A DNA stretch of 64,000 nt from Caryophanales bacterium UBA6449 (lineage in GTDB: Bacteria; Bacillota_I; Bacilli_A; RFN20; CAG-288): contig DJOB01000006.1 in NCBI GenBank assembly GCA_002437105.1, positions 62,001 to 126,000 of the forward strand, read 5' to 3'. The notes beneath the pieces were generated by a model. It was given only the letters and a program-made list of their open reading frames with translations. It did no database searches and was not told the DNA's origin. How positions within the stretch are numbered: the first letter of the stretch is position 1; every line of letters starts with the position of its first letter. Shown in pieces: positions 1 to 9,043 of the stretch. The position numbers were made by a program, and so were the translations under genes.

Positions 1-1
1 C

Positions 2-1477
2 AATGATAAGATATCTAGATTTTCTCTTGCTGAATTGAATAAGTTCAACACATCATCACTAGTCACGCGCGCCACCAACGATATCCAGAATGTCCAGATG
101 ACCAACCTGTTGATCATGAGGATGATCTTCACCGCCCCCGTGATGATCATCTGGTCGATCCTCAAGATGCAGAGCACTCACTGGTCCCTCATGCTTTCGA
201 CCGTGGTCGCGGTGGTGATCCTCATCTCCGTCCTCTCGGTCACGATGGTCTTCGCCATCCCGAAGTTCAAATCCATGCAGACGCTCACCGATAGGCTCAA
301 CCGCATAACGCAGGAGAACCTCAGCGGAATCAGGGTCATAAGAGCCTACAACGCGGAGGAGTATCAGGAGAAGAAATTCGCAGTCGCGAATAACAACCTG
401 ACTAAGACCCAGCTCTTCACCGGTAGACTTACCGGTATCCTCTCACCGCTCATGAGCATCGTCATGAGCGGTCTGACGCTGGCCATCTACTGGATCGGTG
501 CCTATCTAATCAATGGAAACACCATGGTAGACGGTAAGCCTCTAAACTTCGGCTCCATCATGTCCTTCTCCATGCTGGGAACGCAGATCATCATGTCGTT
601 CCTCATGCTGCTCATGATGTTCATCCTCCTCCCGCGCGCTGAGGTCTGTGCCAAGCGCATAAACGAAGTCCTGGAGACGAAGGATTCCATCGTCGACCCG
701 ACGGTCGAGAACCTTCCCGACCCCAATCTCAAAGGAAAGATAGAGTTCAGAGATGTCTCCTTCAAGTACCCCGATGCCGAGACAAACTTCATCGAGCATA
801 TCTCATTCAGAGCGACAGCGGGACAGACCATCGCCTTCATCGGCGCGACCGGATCGGGCAAATCGACCATCGTGAATCTGATCACCCGACTCTACGATAC
901 GACCAGCGGACAGGTTTTGATCGATGGAGTGGATGTCCGAAACCTGAAGCAGAAGACGCTCCGATCGAAGATAGGATTCGTCCCGCAGAAAGGTCTGCTG
1001 TTCTCCGGAACCGTAGCGTCCAATATCGCCTTCGGCAAACCCGATCTTTCCCTGAAGAAGATCGAGGAAGCAGCGCAGATCGCGTGTGCGGACGAATTCA
1101 TCGAGAAGATGGACGGCCAGTACGACGCCCCGATCGCCCGCGGCGGAACCAACGTCTCAGGCGGTCAGAGGCAGCGGCTCTGCATCGCTAGAGCCGTCGC
1201 CATCGATCCGGAATTCCTCGTATTCGACGACTCCTTCTCAGCGCTGGACTACCGAACCGATAAGAAGGTGAGAGATAACCTGAAAGAGAAAGAGAGTGCG
1301 ACGACGAAGATCATCGTCGCACAGCGGATCGGAACCATCATGGATGCCGATCAGATCCTCGTCATCGCCGATGGAAAGGTCGTAGGTCAAGGGACGCACC
1401 GGGAACTCCTACAGAACTGTGAAGCCTATCGGGAGATAGCCCTCTCGCAATTGACTAAGGAGGAGTTAGGAATATGA
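2..1477 (+). CDS. ABC exporter half-transporter, degenerate-site subunit (5' partial)
   Basis: Membrane-spanning ABC exporter half, cut by the left edge: the reading frame is open from base 2 and already lies inside the transmembrane domain, in the conserved F-x-T-x-S-L-x-T-R-x-x-N-D stretch, so the TTG at 35 is not the true start. The ATPase domain has Walker A GATGSGKST and signature VSGGQ. Its Walker B runs FLVFDDS, with aspartate where the catalytic glutamate should be, and the switch histidine is glutamine (IIVAQR). Known heterodimeric exporters (BmrCD, TM287/288) have such a non-catalytic site in one subunit. The stop overlaps the next gene by ATGA, so the two are translationally coupled and should form one heterodimer. 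Substrate unknown; drugs or lipids are usual for the family. Confidence 0.93.
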   Translation, partial: NDKISRFSLAELNKFNTSSLVTRATNDIQNVQMTNLLIMRMIFTAPVMIIWSILKMQSTHWSLMLSTVVAVVILISVLSVTMVFAIPKFKSMQTLTDRLNRITQENLSGIRVIRAYNAEEYQEKKFAVANNNLTKTQLFTGRLTGILSPLMSIVMSGLTLAIYWIGAYLINGNTMVDGKPLNFGSIMSFSMLGTQIIMSFLMLLMMFILLPRAEVCAKRINEVLETKDSIVDPTVENLPDPNLKGKIEFRDVSFKYPDAETNFIEHISFRATAGQTIAFIGATGSGKSTIVNLITRLYDTTSGQVLIDGVDVRNLKQKTLRSKIGFVPQKGLLFSGTVASNIAFGKPDLSLKKIEEAAQIACADEFIEKMDGQYDAPIARGGTNVSGGQRQRLCIARAVAIDPEFLVFDDSFSALDYRTDKKVRDNLKEKESATTKIIVAQRIGTIMDADQILVIADGKVVGQGTHRELLQNCEAYREIALSQLTKEELGI

Positions 1478-3294
1478 ACAGACCGAAACCGAATAGAGAA
1501 CCGCATACCACGCTGAAGAAGGGGCAATTCTCTAGAGCCATCAAACGGATCATCCTCACCAGCCGCAGATTCTGGCCACTGATGCTCATCGCAGTAGTGC
1601 TCGCCATAGCCTATGTCGTCATCGCCATCCTCGCCCCCCAGTATCTGAAGGATCTCACCGACACCATAACTTCCAACAACTCCCTCACCAGCGGGATCGA
1701 TATGAAGGAGGTAGCCCGACTGGGTGGAATCCTCATAGGGCTATACACGACCTCCGCCCTCCTCACCTACGCTTCCACCTACCTGATGACCACGGTGTCG
1801 CAGCGGTACTCTCAGGACCTGCGGAAACAGATTGCGACTAAGATAAATAGACTTCCGCTCGCCTACTTCGACTCACACTCCTATGGCGATATCCTCTCGC
1901 GGCTGACCAACGATGTCGATCAGATCGGACAGTCGCTACAGCAGTCGGTCGCCATGGTGATCCAGTCCACACTGCTCCTGCTCGGAGTGCTCATCGCCAT
2001 GTTCATCACCTCGTGGCAGATGACCTTAGCCGTCCTGCTCTCGCTCCCCATCATGGCGCTGTTCATGATCTTCATCATCAAGCTCGCTCAACCTCACTTC
2101 AACAGGAGACAGAAGGAACTGGGGGCCATCGAAGGAGCGGTGGAGGAGAACTACTCGGGTCAGCTGGTCGTCAAATGCTTCAGCGCTGAGGAGCGCGTCG
2201 CCAAGGAATTCAATCAAGAGAACAAGCAGCTCTGCGATGCGATGTTCAAAGCGGAGATCTGCGGTGGTCTGATGATGCCCATCAACTCCTTCATCTCCTA
2301 CTTCGCCTACATCGCCGTCTTCGTCACCGGAGGGATCTTGCTGGGTAACGGAGCAGCCGGAATAACCATGGGAACGATCTCCTCCTTCACCATCTACGTG
2401 CAGCTGTTCCAATCCCCGCTGACCCAGATCGCCCAGGCCTTCGACTCCCTGCAGATGGCAGCCGCCTCCGGTACGAGGATCTTCGAATTCCTGGATGAGA
2501 AGAACATCCCTGAAGAGAAGGATAAGACCCTCAAGCTGATCGGACCTGAGGGGCAGTTAGCTATCCGAGGATCCATCTCCTTCGAACACGTCAAATTCTC
2601 CTACGATAGTTCGCGCGTCATCATCCCCGACTTCTCCGCCGAGATCAAACCCGGAATGAAGGTCGCTATCGTCGGACCCACGGGAGCGGGCAAGACCACC
2701 CTAGTCAACCTGCTGATGAGATTCTACGATATAGATTCAGGCTGCATAAAGATCGACGGCGTTCCAACCATTAGCATGCCTAGATCTGAGGTGAGAAACA
2801 TCTTCGGAATGGTCCTACAGGACACCTGGATGTTCGCCGGTACGCTCCGCGATAATATCGTCTACAACACGCCTGATGTCACCGATGATCAGCTCAAAGC
2901 CGTCATCAAGGCCGCCCACCTGACTCACTATGTCAGAAGCCTACCCCACGGTCTCGATTACGAGATCGAGGATACCAACACCATCTCCGCCGGTCAGAAG
3001 CAGCTGATCACCATCGCCCGCGCCATGATCAAGAACGCCCCCATGATGATCCTGGATGAGGCGACCTCAAACGTCGATACACGGACGGAAGAGAAGATTC
3101 AGGAAGCCATGGACCGGGTGACGAAGGGACGTACCTCATTCGTTATCGCCCACCGTCTATCCACCATCAAGAACGCAGACATGATCCTGGTCATGAAGGA
3201 TGGAAACATCATCGAGCACGGCAATCACGAGCAACTGATGGCCCTGAACGGCTTCTACGCCTCGCTGTACAATTCACAGTTCTCGTTCAGATGA
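1474..3294 (+). CDS. ABC exporter half-transporter, catalytic subunit
   Basis: 606-residue full half-transporter: a charged N-terminus, six predicted membrane helices (about residues 25-325) and a C-terminal ATPase domain. Walker A is GPTGAGKTT, Walker B is MMILDEATS with the catalytic glutamate, and the switch is VIAHR with histidine. The signature is ISAGQ rather than LSGGQ. In a heterodimer with the upstream subunit this gives one competent site (this Walker motif plus the partner's VSGGQ) and one degenerate site, the arrangement known for BmrCD-type multidrug exporters. The ribosome site is AAGGAGG about nine bases upstream, inside the previous gene. A strong hairpin terminator follows the stop directly. 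Confidence 0.95.
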   Translation: MNRPKPNREPHTTLKKGQFSRAIKRIILTSRRFWPLMLIAVVLAIAYVVIAILAPQYLKDLTDTITSNNSLTSGIDMKEVARLGGILIGLYTTSALLTYASTYLMTTVSQRYSQDLRKQIATKINRLPLAYFDSHSYGDILSRLTNDVDQIGQSLQQSVAMVIQSTLLLLGVLIAMFITSWQMTLAVLLSLPIMALFMIFIIKLAQPHFNRRQKELGAIEGAVEENYSGQLVVKCFSAEERVAKEFNQENKQLCDAMFKAEICGGLMMPINSFISYFAYIAVFVTGGILLGNGAAGITMGTISSFTIYVQLFQSPLTQIAQAFDSLQMAAASGTRIFEFLDEKNIPEEKDKTLKLIGPEGQLAIRGSISFEHVKFSYDSSRVIIPDFSAEIKPGMKVAIVGPTGAGKTTLVNLLMRFYDIDSGCIKIDGVPTISMPRSEVRNIFGMVLQDTWMFAGTLRDNIVYNTPDVTDDQLKAVIKAAHLTHYVRSLPHGLDYEIEDTNTISAGQKQLITIARAMIKNAPMMILDEATSNVDTRTEEKIQEAMDRVTKGRTSFVIAHRLSTIKNADMILVMKDGNIIEHGNHEQLMALNGFYASLYNSQFSFR

Positions 3295-3346
3295 TAAAAA
3301 GGGTTTCTAACTATCGGAAGCGATTCCGCTGGTAGAACCCTTTTTC
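3295..3346 (+). terminator. Rho-independent terminator of the ABC exporter operon
   Basis: A-rich left arm AAAAAGGGTTTCTA pairs with TAGAACCCTTTTT around a second small hairpin (CGGAAGCGATTCCG). The T-run follows the right arm. It begins right after the stop of the second exporter gene and could work in both directions. Confidence 0.85.
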
Positions 3347-3467
3347 TATATCGGAAAACACAGATCTAATCCGAGGATACCAGTCTAGACTGACAGACTG
3401 ATAGACCACATTCACCCCGAGAGGTGTCGAGAAAATCAACTGAAGAGAGAATAGAGAATCAGAGACG

Positions 3468-3499
3468 AAAAAAGCCACCCCGCCAAAGCGGAGTGGCTC
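3468..3499 (-). terminator. Rho-independent terminator of the glycolytic genes
   Basis: Read on the minus strand: GAGCCACTCCG, loop CTTTGG, CGGGGTGGC, then TTTTTT. It sits about 20 bases past the tpiA stop. The 120 bases between this and the exporter terminator hold no gene that I can see. Confidence 0.85.
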
Positions 3500-3519
3500 T
3501 CTCTGTCTCGATCGAGAGA

Positions 3520-4278
3520 CTACAGATTGGTGACTAGCGCCTTGAAGTCATCAGACTTCAGCGAGGCACCGCCGACCAGCGCACCATCGATATCCGGCTC
3601 CTGCATGATAGCGTGGATATTTCCGGGCTTGACGGATCCTCCGTAGAGGATGCGGACACGGTTGGCAACACCCTTGCCGAAAACATCCTTGATGGTGGAA
3701 CGGATCGAAGCGATGACGTTCTCAGCGATCTCAGGGGTAGCAACTTTACCAGTGCCGATCGCCCAGATGGGCTCATAGGCGATGACGACCTTCTTCATAT
3801 CGTCAGCGCTGAGGCCAGCCAGACCCTTGGTGATCTGGTCAGCGACGAAGGAATTGGTCTCACCCTTGTCGTAGACCGCCTCGGACTCACCGACGCAGTA
3901 GACGGCGGTCATCTCGTTGGCGACGAGCGCCTTGATCTTGGCGTTGCAGGTCTCAGAGGTCTCGCCGTTGTAGGCGCGACGCTCGGAGTGACCGACGATC
4001 GCCCAATCGACACCGATCTCCTTGAGCATGGGGATGGAAACCTGTCCAGTGTAGGCTCCGTGATCGAACGCGGACACATCCTGGGCACCGATAACGATTC
4101 CCTTAGCCTTCCTCTTCATGGTCTGAAGAGACAGGAACGAAGGGCAGACACCGATCTGGATTCCCTTCTCCTTGGCCAGTTCCTTGGTCTCCTTGATGGA
4201 GGCAGCGAACTGAGTGGCCTCGGCAATGGTGTGATTCATCTTCCAGTTGCCGAGCAGCAGCTTCTTTCTTGTAGGCAT
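3520..4278 (-). CDS. tpiA: Triosephosphate isomerase
   Basis: Interconverts dihydroxyacetone phosphate and glyceraldehyde 3-phosphate in the cytoplasm. 252 residues, the usual family length. The catalytic lysine lies in GNWKMNH (residues 10-16), the histidine in VGHSERR, and the glutamate in AYEPIWAIGTGK; the phosphate-binding loop LVGGASL is near the C-terminus. The frame is open 20 codons further upstream, but the start chosen here matches the family N-terminus and has GAGGTG spaced 6 bases ahead. It follows pgk by 19 bases, so the two are one transcript ending at the hairpin just downstream. Confidence 0.97.
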   Translation of the reverse strand: MPTRKKLLLGNWKMNHTIAEATQFAASIKETKELAKEKGIQIGVCPSFLSLQTMKRKAKGIVIGAQDVSAFDHGAYTGQVSIPMLKEIGVDWAIVGHSERRAYNGETSETCNAKIKALVANEMTAVYCVGESEAVYDKGETNSFVADQITKGLAGLSADDMKKVVIAYEPIWAIGTGKVATPEIAENVIASIRSTIKDVFGKGVANRVRILYGGSVKPGNIHAIMQEPDIDGALVGGASLKSDDFKALVTNL

Positions 4279-4297
4279 CTTATTCACCTCTATGGAT

Positions 4298-5548
4298 CTA
4301 CTTGTCCTCGATGACATCGATTCCAGGCAGATGGCCATCGTTCTGGATCAGCTCGAGCGAAGCTCCTCCGCCAGTGGAGACGTGGCTGAACTTCTTGGAG
4401 TAGCCAAGCTTCTTAGCGGCAGCGGCCGAATCGCCACCACCGATGACGGTGAAGGCACCCTCATTCTCAGCGCAGGCCTTGCAGACCGCGATAGTACCGT
4501 TGGCGAAGGCAGGCACCTCGGAGACACCCATGGGGCCATTCCAGAACACAGTCTTAGCGGAAGCGATGATGCTGGCGTACAGCTTCTGGGTCTTAGGACC
4601 GACATCCAGTCCCATCTGTCCATCGGGTATATCGTCAGAATCGATCGTGGTTCCGACCGCCTTCTCATCCTCGGGGTAGACCGCAGCGACGACGTTGTCC
4701 TCGGGCAGAACGATCTTGCCGGAAGCGTAGATCTTCTTCGCATAGTCCAGCTGATCATCCTCGACGAGCGAGTTGCCGACGTGATGGCCCAGAGCCTTCA
4801 GGAAGGTGTAAGCCATCGCTCCACCGATGAGGATCTTGTCGCACTTCTTCAGCAGCGACTCGATGACGAGAATCTTATCGGAGACCTTAGCACCACCAAG
4901 AACCGCGACATAGGGGTGTCCATCGACGGGGCACTCGACGCAGCGGCCGAGGGAGTTGATCTCCTTCTCGACCAGGAAGCCGACAGCCGTGGGCTTGTGC
5001 TCCTTGGCGAGAATCTCGGGGACGCCGAAGGTGGAAGCGTGCTTTCTGTGATCGGAGCCGAATGCATCGTTGACGTAGACATCAGCCAGCGCCGCCCACT
5101 CCGCCGCTAGAGCGGGATCATTCTTGGTCTCACCCTTCTCGTAACGGGTGTTCTGCATGATCAGAACATCGCCATCCTTGAGAGCGGCCACCGCCTCCTT
5201 GAGCACATCGCCACGGGTAGCGGGGCAGAAGGTGACATTGACAGCGTGTCCGAGAGCGGCCTCGAGGTTCTTCTTGACCTCGGGGACGACGATGGACAGA
5301 TCACCCTTCTTCTTAGCAGCATCGATCTCCTCGGGAGTCTTCTTGAAATCGATCTTTCCGAGGTGAGAGGTGAGGATCAGCCTCGCGCCCTTCTCGACCA
5401 GCGCCTTGATCGTGGGGATCGCAGCGACGATCCTGTTGTTATCGGTGATGGTAGCTCCCTTGTGAGGGACATTGAAATCGACACGGACGAAGACGACCTT
5501 GCCCTTGAGCTGGGCGGCGGTCAGACTAGCAACATCTTTCTTAGCCAT
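4298..5548 (-). CDS. pgk: Phosphoglycerate kinase
   Basis: Makes ATP and 3-phosphoglycerate from 1,3-bisphosphoglycerate. 416 residues, slightly above the usual 395-400. The N-terminal substrate motif is VFVRVDFNVP, and the C-terminal nucleotide-binding motif GGGDSAAAAKKLG and the hinge-region STGGGASLELI are intact. The start is preceded by GGAG 8 bases upstream. It is transcribed with tpiA. Between gap and pgk lies a large hairpin, so expression may be partly separate from gap. Confidence 0.97.
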   Translation of the reverse strand: MAKKDVASLTAAQLKGKVVFVRVDFNVPHKGATITDNNRIVAAIPTIKALVEKGARLILTSHLGKIDFKKTPEEIDAAKKKGDLSIVVPEVKKNLEAALGHAVNVTFCPATRGDVLKEAVAALKDGDVLIMQNTRYEKGETKNDPALAAEWAALADVYVNDAFGSDHRKHASTFGVPEILAKEHKPTAVGFLVEKEINSLGRCVECPVDGHPYVAVLGGAKVSDKILVIESLLKKCDKILIGGAMAYTFLKALGHHVGNSLVEDDQLDYAKKIYASGKIVLPEDNVVAAVYPEDEKAVGTTIDSDDIPDGQMGLDVGPKTQKLYASIIASAKTVFWNGPMGVSEVPAFANGTIAVCKACAENEGAFTVIGGGDSAAAAKKLGYSKKFSHVSTGGGASLELIQNDGHLPGIDVIEDK

Positions 5549-5612
5549 ATTTTTCTCCTTGCGAGTGGGGCCTTACTAGCAGAGGGCGAAGAACCCCGAG
5601 GAACTCCCATTC

Positions 5613-5660
5613 AGAAAAGGGCATCGCGGACATCAACATGTGACGCCCAAGCGATGCCCT
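5613..5660 (-). terminator. Long hairpin between gap and pgk
   Basis: On the minus strand a nine-pair perfect stem GGGCATCGC/GCGATGCCC encloses an inner, less perfect stem and is followed by TTTT. It lies about 55 bases past the gap stop and 65 before the pgk start. It may be an attenuator or a full terminator; the short T-run suggests partial read-through. Confidence 0.65.
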
Positions 5661-5713
5661 CCTCTAGTAACTGCTACAGATCAGCAGCGTCTATCTCAGC
5701 GTGAGATATCTGC

Positions 5714-6823
5714 TTAGAAAGCAGCGATCTTCTTAGCGAGACGGACGAACTGGCAGGTGTAGGAGTACTCGTTGTCGTACCAGGCAAAGACCTTGACGAA
5801 CTGCTCACCATCAGCAGTGATGACCTTGGTCTCAGTAGCATCGAAGATCGAACCCTCGGTGCGGCCCAGGATATCACGGGAGACGATGGGATCAGTGTTG
5901 TAGCCCATGACGCCCTTGAGCTCGTGCTCAGAAGCATCCTTCTCAGCAGCGTTGATCTCATCGACAGTGACAGTCTTCTTCAGCTTGATGGTCAGATCGC
6001 AGAGAGAACCATCGAGGACAGGGACACGGATAGCGATACCGTCGAGACGGCCAGCCATCTCGGGGATGACGAGCTTCACAGCCTTAGCAGCACCGGTGGA
6101 AGTGGGAACGATGTTCTCAGCAGCGGCACGGCCACGACGGAAGTCCTTGGCCTTGATCAGATCCAGAGTGGTCTGATCGTTGGTGTAAGCGTGAACAGTG
6201 GTCATGAATCCACCGATGACGCCGAACTTCTTGACCAGGACGGAGAGGACGGGAGAGAGGCAGTTGGTGGTGCAGGAAGCACCGGAGACGATGTGCATAT
6301 CAGCATTCAGCTTGTCGGTGTTGACACCGTAGACGAAGGTAGGAGTGTCATCCTTGGCAGGGGCGGACATAACGACGTACTTGGCGCCCTCGTCGAGGTG
6401 GATCTGAGCCTTCTCCTTGGTCAAATAGAAACCAGTGGACTCAAGGACGACCTTGACTCCGAGCTTGGCCCAAGGGAAGTGGACGGGAGTCTCATCGGCA
6501 TTGGGGAAGTTCCTCTTGGAGAGGGGCTTGCCGGAAGCAGCGATAGCGAAGACAGGGATCTTCCTGCCATCGACGATCAGTCCACCATTGGTTCCTTCCT
6601 TGGTGTTCTCCTCAGTGTAGTAGGAAACCTCGTGGGGGAAGATTCCGTGGGCAGAATCGTACTTGAGAAGGTAGGCGAGGTTAGCGGGATCAGACAGATC
6701 GTTGATAGCGACGACCTCGAGCTTGGGGCCGACCTCGGGCTGGTTCTCCTCGTAGATGCGACGGAAGGCCATCCTTCCGATACGGCCGAAGCCGTTAATA
6801 GCGACTTTCACAGAATCAGACAT
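5714..6823 (-). CDS. gap: Glyceraldehyde-3-phosphate dehydrogenase
   Basis: Oxidative phosphorylation of glyceraldehyde 3-phosphate with NAD. The N-terminal dinucleotide fold is INGFGRIGR, and the catalytic cysteine sits in SGASCTTNCL. 369 residues, about 30 longer than the common 335-340; the extra length is mainly a charged insertion near residues 70-105 (around EENTKEGTNGG), seen in some other bacterial and protist enzymes. The ribosome site AGGAGG lies 14-15 bases before the ATG. It heads the gap-pgk-tpiA run. Class NAD-specific is likely but not proven here. Confidence 0.96.
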   Translation of the reverse strand: MSDSVKVAINGFGRIGRMAFRRIYEENQPEVGPKLEVVAINDLSDPANLAYLLKYDSAHGIFPHEVSYYTEENTKEGTNGGLIVDGRKIPVFAIAASGKPLSKRNFPNADETPVHFPWAKLGVKVVLESTGFYLTKEKAQIHLDEGAKYVVMSAPAKDDTPTFVYGVNTDKLNADMHIVSGASCTTNCLSPVLSVLVKKFGVIGGFMTTVHAYTNDQTTLDLIKAKDFRRGRAAAENIVPTSTGAAKAVKLVIPEMAGRLDGIAIRVPVLDGSLCDLTIKLKKTVTVDEINAAEKDASEHELKGVMGYNTDPIVSRDILGRTEGSIFDATETKVITADGEQFVKVFAWYDNEYSYTCQFVRLAKKIAAF

Positions 6824-6855
6824 GTTTAGCTGTTGTCCTCCTTATGGACAACCTA

Positions 6856-6886
6856 ATTATAGCCACAGACGAGAAAATAGTGTCTA
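6856..6886 (-). promoter_or_regulatory. Probable gap promoter
   Basis: Minus strand: perfect -10 TATAAT (complement of 6856-6861) and a TAGACA -35-like box 19 bases upstream. Transcription would start about 20 bases before the AGGAGG site of gap. The rest of 6887-7063 is AT-rich with no gene that I can see. Confidence 0.6.
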
Positions 6887-7063
6887 AAATCACACTAAGT
6901 AACCGCTTTCCAAGTCGTTTTGCTAACCTGTGTAACTAGCTTACTCATCTGAGATATAAGTCCACTTTTCCCACTTTACACTTAATTTTTTCGTGCTTAA
7001 CAACATGGGATTTTAGAGCTTTTAGCACTGTCGCTTCGACTCTGCAAAATATATAGGAGAAAC

Positions 7064-7087
7064 AAAAAATCCGGGTTGCCCCGGATC
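7064..7087 (-). terminator. Rho-independent terminator of the Sel1-repeat gene
   Basis: Minus strand: ATCCGGG, loop GCAA, CCCGGAT, then a T-run. It is placed 6 bases after the stop of the gene at 7093-9003, so it ends the long uvrA-to-Sel1 gene array. Confidence 0.9.
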
Positions 7088-7092
7088 ACGAT

Positions 7093-9003
7093 TCACTTCT
7101 TGTCGATGATGAACCGATACTTCTCGATCGGCTGAGGGAGCTCGGTCTCCGAGCAGCCGAAGACCCGCGTCACCGTTCCCGTCACAACATCGCCGCGGAG
7201 CGGAACATCGACCTGATCGCCGACCTGGATCGGCGTCTCCTCCGGGATCAGGTAGTCGAGATCGCCCTCCTGGTTCGCGACGTGCACCGAGGCGAGGTTG
7301 AAGATCGGCGACTCGCTCGACTCGCTGACAAACATATCGGGATTGCACTTCAGCGTTCCCGCGCTGCAGCGAAGATTCATGAGATGACCCGCTTCCTTGT
7401 CAGCCACATTGAGAACCCAGTACTTCTGCTCGACCGGAATCGCATCATCGCCGCTCTCGGGGACCAGAAGGTTCCCATTGTCGTCACAGGGTTTAGTGTG
7501 CACATAGATCTTGATATGGGACATGCGCAGGACCACCCCTTTGGAGAGGACGGGCACGGGAATATCCCCACCGCTCTTGAGAGAGTAGTTCAGGATTCCG
7601 CCGCTCTTGGTGGTTTTGAACTTGAACACGAGATCACGGCGACCATAGCTCATATCGAGATCGCTGGCTATAGCCGCTAGGTCCTGCTCGGAGACGCTGA
7701 CCTTCTTCCCACGGATAAAGAACTTCGCGCGATACTTCCTGATCGCCGCTCTGACCTGGGTGAGGAGCTCCTCATCGCCGACCTCGCCATCGCCGCAGTC
7801 GATTCGATCCAAAACCGCTCGATAGGAGAATAAATAATAGTAGTAAGCGAGCCTGGCATCCCCGCTGTCGTCAGCATCCCGGCCGAGCCGCCAGCAGATA
7901 TCGGCGAAGTACGAGAACTGCCCCATGACATACTTCGCCTTCTCAAAGCGATAGTTCCGCAGCAGGAGGCTGTGAGCAAAGCCGCGATCCTTAGCGACGA
8001 AAAGACCGGAATAATACATGTCGGAGAGCATGAAGAAGCTGGCGGGCAGTCCAGCTAGCGCCGCCTGCGAAAAATAGGTATAGGCCTTCTGGTAGTCGGG
8101 AGTTCCATCGATCAGACCGTAGAAATAGATGTATCCCAGCGTCTCCGCCGCCGGATAGTAGTTGAAAGAGCGGACGAGCTTGAGGAGATACCGCTGCGCA
8201 TCGACATAGTTCTGTACCACCAGACCGCCGAGGTAGTACTCGTAGGCGAAGAAGCAGATAGCGCTGAAATCGTCCATCTCCGCCGCTTCAGTCAGCGCCG
8301 TGATGATGCGCGCGCTCTCTTCGGGATTCATCTCGATCGCCTCGCGCTTCTGGTCAGCATACTGGACCAGATCAGCCACCTCCCTAGTATCGAGCGGGAT
8401 CTCGATACCAGCCACATTGTTCTGCCACAGCTTGATCGTCTCGTCGATGAACTTGACGATCTTGGAGAGGGAATCCGCAGCCTGATTGCTACCACCATTA
8501 TCGAACCAGGTATCCTTCAGGAAGCGCAGGACACGAAAGATGTGATCATCCTCCTTCGCGCTCAGCGGTGAAGAGATGATGGTGTGCCCTTCCGGATTCA
8601 GATCCGCATTGGCAAAGAAGCCGGCGACTCTCAGAAAGTAGACCAGCGCCACGATCTCGCGGTTGCAGGTGGGCGAGAGAGGGTTGAGCGCCGCGAAGAA
8701 ATCCCGAAGCATCGCCAGCGTCAGCGTCACTGGAGTCGAAGGCATCAGCAGCAGCGGGCAGTCGGCATGGTACTGGCGGCTCAGATCGTCCAGCCATAGA
8801 CGACCGTGGAGAAACTCGATCACCGAAGCGGCCGGCACGACGGTCTCACGGCACAGGACCGCCCCGTCGAAAGCGGCCGGGTTATCGCACTTCTGCAGAG
8901 TCAGATTGCTGTCGTTGATGAAGAAGAGCTTGCCATCGTTATTGATTCCGAAGGGATAGATAGAATCCACGAGCTTAAATATCTTCATATCATCTCTCGC
9001 CAT
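7093..9003 (-). CDS. Sel1/TPR-like repeat protein of unknown function
   Basis: 636-residue cytoplasmic protein with no signal peptide or membrane helix. The middle part (about residues 240-370) contains tandem helical repeats with the Sel1-like pattern of Y-x-x-G and Y-x-x-A (for example YIYFYGLIDG, YQKAYTYFSQAALAG, DMYYSGLFV), a fold used for protein binding. The last 200 residues look beta-rich, with several short V-x-L strands. The N-terminal 200 residues are not recognised. It is the last gene of the run that includes whiA and starts 40 bases after whiA; an AGGGGG ribosome site lies ahead of the ATG. A second in-frame ATG five codons later is also possible. Function unknown; a scaffold or regulator role is only a guess. 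Confidence 0.8.
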   Translation of the reverse strand: MARDDMKIFKLVDSIYPFGINNDGKLFFINDSNLTLQKCDNPAAFDGAVLCRETVVPAASVIEFLHGRLWLDDLSRQYHADCPLLLMPSTPVTLTLAMLRDFFAALNPLSPTCNREIVALVYFLRVAGFFANADLNPEGHTIISSPLSAKEDDHIFRVLRFLKDTWFDNGGSNQAADSLSKIVKFIDETIKLWQNNVAGIEIPLDTREVADLVQYADQKREAIEMNPEESARIITALTEAAEMDDFSAICFFAYEYYLGGLVVQNYVDAQRYLLKLVRSFNYYPAAETLGYIYFYGLIDGTPDYQKAYTYFSQAALAGLPASFFMLSDMYYSGLFVAKDRGFAHSLLLRNYRFEKAKYVMGQFSYFADICWRLGRDADDSGDARLAYYYYLFSYRAVLDRIDCGDGEVGDEELLTQVRAAIRKYRAKFFIRGKKVSVSEQDLAAIASDLDMSYGRRDLVFKFKTTKSGGILNYSLKSGGDIPVPVLSKGVVLRMSHIKIYVHTKPCDDNGNLLVPESGDDAIPVEQKYWVLNVADKEAGHLMNLRCSAGTLKCNPDMFVSESSESPIFNLASVHVANQEGDLDYLIPEETPIQVGDQVDVPLRGDVVTGTVTRVFGCSETELPQPIEKYRFIIDKK

Positions 9004-9043
9004 ATCAATTCCCCCTTCGCTAGTAGACTACATTGTAGACCTC

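Noticed and set aside
6961..6985. MraZ-type box (repeats of AAAGTGG) on the minus strand upstream of gap
   Set aside because: Two copies with nine-base period do not match the usual period, and no division gene follows.
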